Shown piece after piece: positions 5,229 to 13,029 of a stretch of 32,324 bases of DNA (the stretch's first letter is position 1; each line of letters opens with the position of its first letter). The notes under the pieces are model-generated. The model saw nothing but the letters and a program-made list of their open reading frames with translations. It had not been told where the DNA came from and searched no databases. This stretch comes from Flavobacteriales bacterium (GTDB taxonomy: Bacteria > Bacteroidota > Bacteroidia > Flavobacteriales > BACL11): contig NZWA01000061.1 in NCBI GenBank assembly GCA_002697505.1, positions 10,973 through 43,296 of the forward strand. Reading direction: 5' to 3'. A program made the position numbers and the translations under genes.

Positions 5229-8213
5229 TTATTCTTTTATAATTCTTTTAAAGTATGTATTACCTTCATGTTTTATATTTAGGAAATATACTCCAGATGG
5301 TAAATCTGAGAAATCAATTTGTTTTTCTGTTATTTTAGATTTTAATGATCTACCATTAATATCATATAACTCAGCTTCTATATCTAAATCTGTTTCAATT
5401 ATTAAGATATTTTCCGTTGGGTTAGGGTAAACTACAATACCATTAAATCTAGTAAATCTACTATTTATGTCTAATCCATCTGGCCATCCATTTTCACAGT
5501 AGTTATACATTTCTTGACATACTGGGTCCCAATCATTATCACAACAGTAGTTATCTACATCAATAACCCAAGCATAACAGTTATTATTTAACCAATATGG
5601 GTTACCAGGTCCTGTAATACAGCCTGCATCATATAAACAAGCTGATGAATCTGAAACATTTGCATTTGGGTCATAATTAAATGCATTTGGATCAGTACAA
5701 CCTACTACTGCTGTTATACAACTACCATTATCTACATTAGCATTAGGGTCATAATTAACTGCTGTTGAATCAGTACAACCATAAACTATCGGGATACATG
5801 GGTTAGTAAAGTCTGTAGCAGATACTTGATTTACATTTGCATTTGGATCGTAATTAAATGAACCTGGATCCATACAACCGTAAACAAAAGGAACACAAGA
5901 ACCATTATCTGTATTTGCTAAAGGATCATAATTAAATGATGTTGAATCTGTACATCCATAAATTATAGGTTCACAAGATCCATTATCAGTATTAGCATTT
6001 GGATCATAGTTAAATGCTTGTGGGTCAGTACATCCATATACAATTGGTATACAAGGATTTGACGTATCATTTGCACTTACTTGATTAATATTAGCATTTG
6101 GGTTATAATTAAATGAACCTGGATCTGTACAACCATATACAGCTGGTATACAACTACCATCGTCTGTGTTAGCATTTGGATCGTAATTAAATGAAGTTAC
6201 ATCTGTACAACCATAAATTATTGGAACACATGAACTATCATCTGTATTTGCATTTGGGTCATAATTAAATGATGTTGGATCAGTACAACCTAAAACTACA
6301 GGAATACAAGTACCAGGAGTATTTGCTGTTGGATCATAGTTAAATGCTGTTGAATCCATACAACCTGTAATTACAGGTATACAAGAACCATCATCAACAG
6401 TAGCTGTTGAATCATAATTAAATGCTAATGGATTCATACAACCCGGGATATTTGGAATACAAGGATCATTTGGATCTAATGTATTTGCATCTGGGTTATA
6501 ATTTAATGAAGTTGAATCTGTACAACCATAAACAATAGGTACACAAGAATCTCCACAGAATGGTGTAGCTACATATTTTTCATAAAATGGAGCTTCAAAT
6601 GGTTGTAATGCTCCTTGTCCATTATTAGCAAATGGGTTTACTCCTTCTTGTAATAAAACAACACTATCTGCATTTTCTAATGTAAATGAATTATGCCAAG
6701 TTTGGAATTGAACTTGTTGAGGTGAGGATTGTGGACTACCTACTTCAAAATAAAATACTTCTACTGTTTTATCTGTTTCCAATTGGAATTGGAACGTTTG
6801 TTCATATGAACCAGGTCCCATAGTAAATGTACCTACTGGCACACCATTTTGGGCAACACCTAAATATGAATTACCCCAACCATCACCTGCAGCATCTTCT
6901 ATAGTTAAGAAATAATCACATACAGGTACAATTGCTTGTTGAGTTGCTGTTGGGTCATAATTTACGGAATTAGAATCTGTACAACCTACTATATGTAAAT
7001 TAGCACATGAACCATCATCTACATTTGCTGAATCACTATATTCTTGGTAAGCTGGGTCTGTACAACCATAAACATCAGGAATAACAGGACAAGCAGATGC
7101 TTGTTGAGTTCCTGAATATAATACATTTCCAAAATTTGGAGTTGTCATTTCCCAAATAGTATCACCAGCACAATCTTTTATAACAACACTACCTGGTCCT
7201 GATGTTTGAGTACCAACCATACCATCTCCATAGGTATCATTTAAAATAAGTTCAAATCCTGCTGTTTGTGATACACAAAAATTATAAATGTAAGTTTGAC
7301 CAATATCATTATAACCATATTCTCCTGGTTGTACTGAACCTATAACACCACCACTATTCATAATCCAAGATGTTTCACTTGGCCAATTATCTAATGTTAT
7401 TTCCATTGTAATTGGATATTCTGTAAGACTATCACAACCTGCATTTCCAGCACAGCTTCCATCATCTGCTGTAGCCCAAGGGTTATAAGATACTTGACTT
7501 GAATCTGTACAACCTTCTATACATGGAGTTGGTGTATATGTAATAGTATCTGATAAAGTTCCATCACTAAATTCTACTTGAAGATAATGTTCAACACTCC
7601 AATTAGGTGGCATTTGTCCATTTCCTGCTAACATTCCATAATTAGTAGCATATGGTGGTACACCTTGATAAAATGGACCCCATCCTTCTTCATTCCAATA
7701 TTTTACATTTACTGGTTCACACCATCCATTATCCCATTCCCAAACTACTAATGCTTGCTCACCACCTAAACATTGTTGGTATGCATTTGTATTTGTAATA
7801 GCACATACAGGTGGAGGACAAGGTAATAAATTTACTGTTGTATCATATTGAGTAAAATTACCAAGGGAATCTACATCTAAATCTAAAATTACACCTTGAC
7901 ATTCATTTGATAATTTAATCCATGCTGGTGTGTTTGCGTTATTATTTTGTGGTCCACCTTGCCATCCATCACCCCAAGAGTCTAATAATGATATATCTAA
8001 CTCACCTGAGTCAGCTTGGATTACTGTAGAATAAAATTCAAATGGATTGCTTGGTTGGTAATTTACTAATGTGTCACCTTGTTGTGTGATTAGTGCGAAT
8101 GATTCATCGTCGGCATAATAATCGAATTGTACTTCCAACTTGAACCAACTGTCATTTTGCGAAAAACCTAAAAAAGGGAGTACGCATAACAGTAGTACTA
8201 AGATTTTTTTCAT
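5229..8213 (-). CDS. Large T9SS-targeted secreted repeat protein with type A sorting domain
   Basis: A 994-aa protein. Residues 1-18 are a signal peptide (MKKILVLLLCVLPFLGFS, then QN). Three GDGW/GDGM-type beta domains follow, at about residues 55-75, 325-340 and 440-455. Fourteen copies of a GCTDxxxxNYDPxANxDDGSC unit are present: single copies near 233, 382 and 409 and an uninterrupted block of eleven at about 562-862. After a Cys-rich module (CCDNDWDPVCQEMYNYC) comes a C-terminal domain (about 925-994) with VVYPNPTEN, AELYDINGRSL, IDFSDLPSGVYFL and a Lys/Arg-rich end, matching the type A T9SS sorting signal. The predicted route is Sec to periplasm, then host T9SS across the outer membrane, CTD removal and attachment to the surface. 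Repeat Asp/Asn spacing suggests calcium binding (inference). Such proteins are usual in Bacteroidota genomes and unexpected in a phage. Confidence 0.85.
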   Translation of the reverse strand: MKKILVLLLCVLPFLGFSQNDSWFKLEVQFDYYADDESFALITQQGDTLVNYQPSNPFEFYSTVIQADSGELDISLLDSWGDGWQGGPQNNNANTPAWIKLSNECQGVILDLDVDSLGNFTQYDTTVNLLPCPPPVCAITNTNAYQQCLGGEQALVVWEWDNGWCEPVNVKYWNEEGWGPFYQGVPPYATNYGMLAGNGQMPPNWSVEHYLQVEFSDGTLSDTITYTPTPCIEGCTDSSQVSYNPWATADDGSCAGNAGCDSLTEYPITMEITLDNWPSETSWIMNSGGVIGSVQPGEYGYNDIGQTYIYNFCVSQTAGFELILNDTYGDGMVGTQTSGPGSVVIKDCAGDTIWEMTTPNFGNVLYSGTQQASACPVIPDVYGCTDPAYQEYSDSANVDDGSCANLHIVGCTDSNSVNYDPTATQQAIVPVCDYFLTIEDAAGDGWGNSYLGVAQNGVPVGTFTMGPGSYEQTFQFQLETDKTVEVFYFEVGSPQSSPQQVQFQTWHNSFTLENADSVVLLQEGVNPFANNGQGALQPFEAPFYEKYVATPFCGDSCVPIVYGCTDSTSLNYNPDANTLDPNDPCIPNIPGCMNPLAFNYDSTATVDDGSCIPVITGCMDSTAFNYDPTANTPGTCIPVVLGCTDPTSFNYDPNANTDDSSCVPIIYGCTDVTSFNYDPNANTDDGSCIPAVYGCTDPGSFNYNPNANINQVSANDTSNPCIPIVYGCTDPQAFNYDPNANTDNGSCEPIIYGCTDSTSFNYDPLANTDNGSCVPFVYGCMDPGSFNYDPNANVNQVSATDFTNPCIPIVYGCTDSTAVNYDPNANVDNGSCITAVVGCTDPNAFNYDPNANVSDSSACLYDAGCITGPGNPYWLNNNCYAWVIDVDNYCCDNDWDPVCQEMYNYCENGWPDGLDINSRFTRFNGIVVYPNPTENILIIETDLDIEAELYDINGRSLKSKITEKQIDFSDLPSGVYFLNIKHEGNTYFKRIIKE
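5628..6530 (-). repeat. Eleven tandem GCTD-type coding repeats
   Basis: Eleven units of 24-31 codons lie in a row inside the T9SS-targeted gene. Each starts GC(T/M)(D/N), has NY(D/N)PxAN in the middle and ends in a second cysteine before PI/PV. Two units carry a longer insertion (NINQVSAND and NVNQVSATD types) and are near-copies of each other, which suggests duplication of a multi-unit block. On the plus strand the recurrence appears as tacaacc and ggatcataattaaatg words. Confidence 0.85.
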
Positions 8214-8219
8214 ACTATT

Positions 8220-8486
8220 TTAATTTTGTTCTTCTGATTTTTTACCACCAAATATTTTCTCTAAACCAGCTATACCAAAACAGCCAAGAGTTATTAGGGT
8301 AAAAGAATCGTAAATAAATTCATTGATAACTAAATCTCTACCAAGATAACCTGTTACAAGGTCTACTACTGCAAAGATAACCATAATTGCAAAAGACATA
8401 AACCCAATTACACTTTTTTCATTAATGTCGTTGTTATCTTTAAATATATTTTTAAATGCCATAAATTTTCTTTTTAATAAATTCAT
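8220..8486 (-). CDS. Holin-like two-TM protein
   Basis: The frame is open from a TTG at 8507, but the first ATG is at 8486 (MNLLKRKF, 88 aa), which I use. A further ATG at 8462 (MAFKNIF, 80 aa) follows an A-rich stretch and may be the true start. The protein has a charged N-terminus, two hydrophobic segments (SVIGFMSFAIMVIFAVVDLVTG and the segment around FTLITLGCFGIAGLEKIFG) and a short charged tail (GGKKSEEQN). Size, two helices and charged tail fit a small holin that would release the amidase endolysin. It heads the run holin, T9SS cargo, barrel, coiled-coil protein, thioredoxin fold. Another small membrane protein role cannot be excluded. Confidence 0.65.
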   Translation of the reverse strand: MNLLKRKFMAFKNIFKDNNDINEKSVIGFMSFAIMVIFAVVDLVTGYLGRDLVINEFIYDSFTLITLGCFGIAGLEKIFGGKKSEEQN

Positions 8487-8524
8487 ACACAAAACTTTGT
8501 AATACAATTAATGGTAACGATTTG

Positions 8525-8537
8525 GATATAAATATAG
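8525..8537 (-). promoter_or_regulatory. Late-type promoter motif before the holin-like gene
   Basis: The minus strand reads CTATATTTATATC here, matching the ATATTTATA core of the late-type motif, 38 bases before the ATG at 8486. It directly follows a strong hairpin (8538-8562). This promoter would drive the whole holin to thioredoxin-fold run. Confidence 0.4.
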
Positions 8538-8562
8538 GAGGAGTATACAAAGTACACTCCTC
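8538..8562 (-). terminator. Hairpin between the 99-aa gene and the holin-like gene
   Basis: The minus-strand RNA forms an 11-bp stem (GAGGAGUGUAC with GUAUACUCCUC) with a UUU loop. All pairs are satisfied with one G-U wobble, while the plus-strand RNA would have an A-C mismatch, so the structure favours minus-strand transcription. The following bases (CCTATATTTAT) are not a clean U-tract, so it may be a weak terminator or a processing or stability element. Confidence 0.5.
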
Positions 8563-8593
8563 TTATTAAATTTCTAGGGAAATATGCTATTTA

Positions 8594-8893
8594 TTATTTC
8601 TTTTTAGGCTTTCTTCCCTTTCTTTTTCTTCCCTTAGCTGCGTCAACAACATCTTTTGACTGACTAGCTAATTCCTTAGCAGCTACAGCTACGTCTTTTA
8701 ATTCTTCTTTGACTCGCTTTGCTCTACGCTTTACTTCTTTAACACCTTCTTTAACATCTTCAACAGCATCTTCTACTTCATCAGGGATGTAATCTCCATC
8801 TCTGTCATTAATTTTACCTTTTTTGTAAAATTCAAAATAGTAAATAACTGCCCCAACTAATAAAAGTGCAATAATAACTAATGTTGTAATCAT
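8594..8893 (-). CDS. Membrane-anchored protein with Ca-loop motif and basic tail, 99 aa
   Basis: One N-terminal membrane segment (about residues 2-20, ITTLVIIALLLVGAVIYYF) is followed by DRDGDYIPDEVED (about 31-43). Its Asp spacing matches EF-hand/thrombospondin-type calcium loops (DxDxDxxxDxxE). A long charged helix rich in Val, Lys and Glu follows, and the C-terminus is very basic (KGRKRKGRKPKKK). The basic tail could bind nucleic acid or phospholipid. It comes after nrdA with a gap of about 39 bases that holds a late-type motif, and it precedes the holin-like gene. I do not recognise the family. A role in the envelope at lysis or in DNA-membrane contact is speculation. Confidence 0.65.
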   Translation of the reverse strand: MITTLVIIALLLVGAVIYYFEFYKKGKINDRDGDYIPDEVEDAVEDVKEGVKEVKRRAKRVKEELKDVAVAAKELASQSKDVVDAAKGRKRKGRKPKKK

Positions 8894-8918
8894 AATTTGT
8901 AATTTAATATATTAATAT

Positions 8919-8931
8919 GTTTATAAATATT
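8919..8931 (-). promoter_or_regulatory. Late-type promoter motif before the 99-aa gene
   Basis: The minus strand reads AATATTTATAAAC, 25 bases before the ATG at 8893, in the gap after nrdA. It matches AATATTTATAA of the seven-site consensus and marks the switch from replication genes to the lysis and envelope cluster. Confidence 0.45.
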
Positions 8932-8932
8932 A

Positions 8933-10669
8933 TTATCCATCACAAGATACACACTCTGCCATTCTTGATCCTAAATCACCTTTAATAACTGAATCTGTTC
9001 TTAAATAATAAAATGTTTTTATTCCTAATTTCCACCCTTCCATATGTACTTGATTTATCCATTTTGGTGAATCATTAGGATCAAAAGACAAGTTTAAAGA
9101 TTGGGTTTGATCAATATACCTTTGTCTTATAGCTGCTTGTCTTACTAATTCTAATTGGTTAGTTTCAGGGAATGTTAAAAATAATTCTTTTTCGTCTGGT
9201 GATAAAATTTCATCTGGGAGATTTTGAACTGAACCTCCATCTTGAAGCATTTGATCCCACCATTTTTGTTTATTTTCACCTTTTTCTTCTAATAATTTTT
9301 CTAATGATTTATTTTTTCTAATAAATGTACCTTTAGCACCATTAAAAGTGTAAATGTTAGCAGGTAAAGGTTCAATACCAGCTGATATACCCCCACAAAT
9401 AACAGAATTTGATACTGTGGGCGCTACTGCTAATAAATGAGTATTTCTCATACCTGTACCTCTACACCACATTGGTTCACCATATTCTTGAGCTAAATCC
9501 ATAGATGCTTTTTCAGCTTTACTACTAATATCTCTAAATATAGTATGTGTCCAAGCTGTAGATGCTATAGAATTAAATGGCAATCCTTTTTGTTGTAAAA
9601 ACGTATGCCAACCCATTACACCTAAACCTAATGCTCTACCTTTTTTAGCATGATTATGAGTTCTTCTTAATGAATCTTTACCATTTGATTTATCAATAAA
9701 TTCTTGCATTACACCATCTAAAAACCAAGTAGCTAATTCTACAGTATCTGTATCTTTCCACTCCTCATACTTAGCTAAGTTTAAAGATGATAAACAGCAA
9801 ATAAACGAATGTTCTTCATCTGTAAATAAAGTAATTTCAGAACAAATATTTGTCATTGAAACATCTAAATTATTTAATCTATATGCTATTGGGTTATCTT
9901 TATTAACATTATCCTTATACATGATATAAGGTTCACCTGTTTCCATTCTTGCTTTTAGTACAGTAGCCCAACGAGACATAGATTCAGGATCCCTAGCTTC
10001 TAGTTTTCTCATAAAATTGTCTCCTACAACTACACATTGGTGTAAATTTAAACATTGTCTATTAGGATCACCTTTAGGTCTTCTAATTTGTAAAAATTCA
10101 TCTATATCTGGATGTTCAATATCTAAATTAACTGATGCTGCTCCTCTTCTAACATTTCCTTGATTAGTAGCAATAATAGAAGAATCATAAATCTTACACC
10201 AAGGTACTACACCTTCTGATTTACCATTACCTGCTATTTCAGTTCCTCTAGGTCTAATTCTAGAAACACCAATTCCAACACCCCCACCTTTAGAAGTTAG
10301 TCTCATTAATTCAGCATTTGTTAATCCTATACCTCTAATAGAATCAGGAGTATCAATTCCATAACATGAAATTGGTAAACCTCTATCAGTACCCATATTA
10401 GAAATAACTGGTGAAGCTAAACCTAACCAACCATTCCAAATAATTTTATAGAATTTATTTTCTAAATCTGGTCTTTTAAGTCTAAATGCAGCTGCTTTAG
10501 CTACTCTTCTATAAGCTTTTTTTACATCTTCTCCTGGGAGTAAATATCCTTTAGATATTGTTGCTAAAGAAATTTCATCCATCCATTCTGGATAGTTTTT
10601 ACCTGCTTCCCAATTTGTATAATCTACTTGTAATGCGTTATTTTCCATATTAAAATATTGATGCGGCAT
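8933..10669 (-). CDS. nrdA: Ribonucleotide reductase class I, large (alpha) subunit
   Basis: This subunit reduces ribonucleoside diphosphates to deoxy forms for phage DNA synthesis. From the ATG at 10669 (578 aa) the visible catalytic elements are SCYG (Cys102, redox pair), TNICSEI (Asn274, thiyl-radical Cys276, Glu278), FICCLSSLNLA (Cys291/292, partner cysteine), TFYYLRT near the end (radical-transfer tyrosines) and a C-terminal CVSCDG (Cys573/Cys576, the disulfide relay). The protein is about 180 residues shorter than E. coli NrdA and begins at the barrel region, so the N-terminal ATP cone (activity site) is absent and dATP feedback inhibition should be lost. The frame is open from a GTG at 10684. 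An ATG at 10648, just after the nrdB stop, is an alternative start. It is coupled to nrdB. Confidence 0.95.
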   Translation of the reverse strand: MPHQYFNMENNALQVDYTNWEAGKNYPEWMDEISLATISKGYLLPGEDVKKAYRRVAKAAAFRLKRPDLENKFYKIIWNGWLGLASPVISNMGTDRGLPISCYGIDTPDSIRGIGLTNAELMRLTSKGGGVGIGVSRIRPRGTEIAGNGKSEGVVPWCKIYDSSIIATNQGNVRRGAASVNLDIEHPDIDEFLQIRRPKGDPNRQCLNLHQCVVVGDNFMRKLEARDPESMSRWATVLKARMETGEPYIMYKDNVNKDNPIAYRLNNLDVSMTNICSEITLFTDEEHSFICCLSSLNLAKYEEWKDTDTVELATWFLDGVMQEFIDKSNGKDSLRRTHNHAKKGRALGLGVMGWHTFLQQKGLPFNSIASTAWTHTIFRDISSKAEKASMDLAQEYGEPMWCRGTGMRNTHLLAVAPTVSNSVICGGISAGIEPLPANIYTFNGAKGTFIRKNKSLEKLLEEKGENKQKWWDQMLQDGGSVQNLPDEILSPDEKELFLTFPETNQLELVRQAAIRQRYIDQTQSLNLSFDPNDSPKWINQVHMEGWKLGIKTFYYLRTDSVIKGDLGSRMAECVSCDG

Positions 10670-11636
10670 CCCAATTTTGAACACCTTTTGAATAATTAGT
10701 TACTCTATTAGCAAAGAAATCAGTGTGTTGTTTTCCAGCTGATAATGAATCAAACCAACTCATTCTTTGTACTGCTTCTGTATCAATTCCGTTTACAATA
10801 GGATCGTATCCTAAATCACCCATTTTTGTATTTAGTCTATGTTTAATAAATGATACTAAATCATATTTAGTACAACCTTCTAAATCACCCATTTCATATA
10901 CTTTATCAATAAAATCTAATTCTAATTTTAAAGATAAACGAGCTGCTTCTTCAATTTCTTTTTTTAACTCAGGTGTATCTAATTCTGGGTGTTCTTTTAG
11001 TAAAGTTCTAAATAACCAACAACCAGCATCAGAATGTAAAGATTCATCTCTAATACTCCATTCTACAATTTGACCTACACCTTTGAGTTTATTTTGTAAT
11101 TTAAATGATAATAAAACAGCAAATGAAGAAAATAAATTTACACCTTCTGTAAATGCTGAGAATATAGCTAATGATTTAGCTCTTTCATGCCAATTAGGAG
11201 TACCATCATGACTATCTTTAACACTCATTAACGTTTCAATTTTTGCTGCTGTTGTTTCATCCTCTAAAAATTCAGCAAAATTATCTAATCCTAATTCCTC
11301 ATTTAATAAAGAATAAGCTTCAGCATGAATAGTTTCAAAACAACCAAAAGTAACAGCCATTGCTATAACTTCAGGTTTTCTAAACCATTTAGTTACTAAA
11401 GTAGACCAATAATCATTTACTACAGTTTCTGTTTGAGCAAATCCTTTAAGTATTGAACCTACAATATTTTTTTCTGTTTCTGATAGGTTTTGTTTCCAGT
11501 CATTTACATCTGCCATCATTGGTACTTCTGTCCATAGCCAATGGGCTTGTTGTTGTTTCATATAGAAGTCAAATGCTTCTGGGTATTCAAAGGGTTTATA
11601 TACAATACGTTCCTGTAATAATGATTTTTTTGCCAT
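10650..11636 (-). CDS. nrdB: Ribonucleotide reductase class I, small (beta) subunit
   Basis: A 328-aa diiron protein that makes the radical used by NrdA. Probable metal ligands are Glu70, Glu101 and His104 (FETIHAEAY), Glu164 (FTEGVNLF), Glu198 and His201 (IRDESLH). Tyr108 lies seven residues after Glu101, the same spacing as Glu115 to Tyr122 in E. coli NrdB, so a tyrosyl-radical (class Ia-type) enzyme is likely rather than the Tyr-less class Ic. The first ligand is Glu instead of Asp84 of E. coli. The C-terminal tail (VQNWDAASIF) would dock on NrdA. The gene overlaps the likely nrdA start by 20 bases and follows the helicase gene after 16 bases. No glutaredoxin or active thioredoxin is visible nearby. 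Confidence 0.95.
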   Translation of the reverse strand: MAKKSLLQERIVYKPFEYPEAFDFYMKQQQAHWLWTEVPMMADVNDWKQNLSETEKNIVGSILKGFAQTETVVNDYWSTLVTKWFRKPEVIAMAVTFGCFETIHAEAYSLLNEELGLDNFAEFLEDETTAAKIETLMSVKDSHDGTPNWHERAKSLAIFSAFTEGVNLFSSFAVLLSFKLQNKLKGVGQIVEWSIRDESLHSDAGCWLFRTLLKEHPELDTPELKKEIEEAARLSLKLELDFIDKVYEMGDLEGCTKYDLVSFIKHRLNTKMGDLGYDPIVNGIDTEAVQRMSWFDSLSAGKQHTDFFANRVTNYSKGVQNWDAASIF

Positions 11637-11652
11637 TTTAATTAGTTTTAAG

Positions 11653-13017
11653 TTAAGAATTTAATTCAAAGAATTTGTTTGAAAGCATTTTTTTATCAAA
11701 AGTATCAAAATCTCCTTGCATTTTATTAGAAGTAGGTAACTCATCAGTTTCGTAGTCTTCAGCATTATAATCATGGACTTCAAAATGACCTGTAGATGTA
11801 TCAGCTTTTACACCAAATGTTAAACCATCCATACCATATCTGTTTTTCATAATGTGAAATCTACCAGTTCCGTTTACTTTATCTTTTGCTTTCCTCGAAA
11901 GAGATAGACAAAAGTCAGTAATCATTATTTTATCATATGATCCAGCTGCTTTGTCTCCCTCAATAACATCATCTTTTGCTCCAGCACGATTTACTTGTGA
12001 AACTGACCAAATAGGTACATCTAACTCACGAGCAAGTCCTTTAGTGCTTGTATAAATATCATCAATTTCTCCCTTACGATCAACAGTTCGTTTCTTTGTT
12101 GAAAGAAGATCTACATAATCAATTATTATTAAATCAGCTTTAACTCCTAATTCTTCTACTTTACGGATATGTGATTCAATAGTTGAAATTGTTGCACGAC
12201 CTGTTGGGAATTCTTTAATGATTAATTGTCCTGGAATTTCAGGAATTATTTCTTCTATTTTTTCTCTATTTCGTAATACTTTATCAACTGGTATTTTGGA
12301 AAAGAAAGCATCGTATCTTCTTCCTACATATTGTTCACCTAATTCTAAAGTATAATGTAAAACGTTATAACCCATTCTTACAGCATACCCTCCTAAGGCA
12401 ACTAAAGACCACGATTTACCACCTCCTGGATTACCAAAAATAAGACCAAAATCTCCATTTCCCAATCCACCTTGGAGTATGTCGTTAATCCTTTCCCATG
12501 GAGTTGATATAACTGTTCTTGCATCTTCTCTAAAACGAGATTCAATGTCTTTATTATATTCATGTCCTACATTTTTATCATTACCAGCTTTTAATGCTGT
12601 TTCTACTAAATGTTTAATACCATCAAAATCACCAGCTTTTAATAAATCAACAGATGACATTAGTGCTTTTTTAAGTTGTTGATTTTTACAAAATGTTTGA
12701 AACTCTTCTTGAACGTATTCTAAATCTTCATCTGATGCTTCATATGCTGCTTTTAGCTGTTCTCTTACTGATAATTTTAATACTTCATTTTCAATTTTAG
12801 AAATTTCTACTTTTAAAATATCCATTGAAGGCGTCGTATGATACTTATCGTAATACCTAAGAATTTCTTTAATTACCCATTGATGGGCTTGATTATCAAA
12901 ATATTCATCACTTAAAATGTCATGAATATTTACTAAAAATTCTTTATGTGTTAATAAAGAAGATAGTACTTTTATTTGAAAATGAGTACCATACTGATTT
13001 AAACTTGTTAATGTCAT
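11653..13017 (-). CDS. Replicative DNA helicase, DnaB/T4 gp41 family
   Basis: A 454-aa hexameric helicase that would unwind the phage fork 5' to 3' on the lagging strand. Residues 1-125 resemble the DnaB N-terminal helical domain. Residues about 170-425 form the RecA-like motor, with Walker A GNPGGGKS (195-202), an arginine-rich segment after LGEQYVGRRYDAFF, Walker B DLIIIDYVDLL (Asp300) and SVSQVNRAG downstream. Length and layout match T4 gp41 (475 aa). It follows the 5' nuclease gene after 12 bases and precedes nrdB by 16 bases. No primase or helicase loader appears in the window, so those must lie elsewhere or come from the host. Confidence 0.93.
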   Translation of the reverse strand: MTLTSLNQYGTHFQIKVLSSLLTHKEFLVNIHDILSDEYFDNQAHQWVIKEILRYYDKYHTTPSMDILKVEISKIENEVLKLSVREQLKAAYEASDEDLEYVQEEFQTFCKNQQLKKALMSSVDLLKAGDFDGIKHLVETALKAGNDKNVGHEYNKDIESRFREDARTVISTPWERINDILQGGLGNGDFGLIFGNPGGGKSWSLVALGGYAVRMGYNVLHYTLELGEQYVGRRYDAFFSKIPVDKVLRNREKIEEIIPEIPGQLIIKEFPTGRATISTIESHIRKVEELGVKADLIIIDYVDLLSTKKRTVDRKGEIDDIYTSTKGLARELDVPIWSVSQVNRAGAKDDVIEGDKAAGSYDKIMITDFCLSLSRKAKDKVNGTGRFHIMKNRYGMDGLTFGVKADTSTGHFEVHDYNAEDYETDELPTSNKMQGDFDTFDKKMLSNKFFELNS

Positions 13018-13029
13018 ATAACTTTTATT

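Noticed and set aside
5628..6530. Regularly spaced direct repeats on the plus strand, CRISPR-like at first sight
   Set aside because: The units are in frame within one long gene, differ at many bases, have no constant spacer length and encode the GCTD protein repeat.
8505..8507. TTG as start of the holin-like gene
   Set aside because: ATG codons at 8486 and 8462 in the same frame give the complete two-helix protein; the TTG start would add an unlikely YYKVLC leader.
10723..11073. Plus-strand open frame of 116 codons inside nrdB
   Set aside because: It lies fully antisense to nrdB with all its metal ligands; no start signal or family resemblance.
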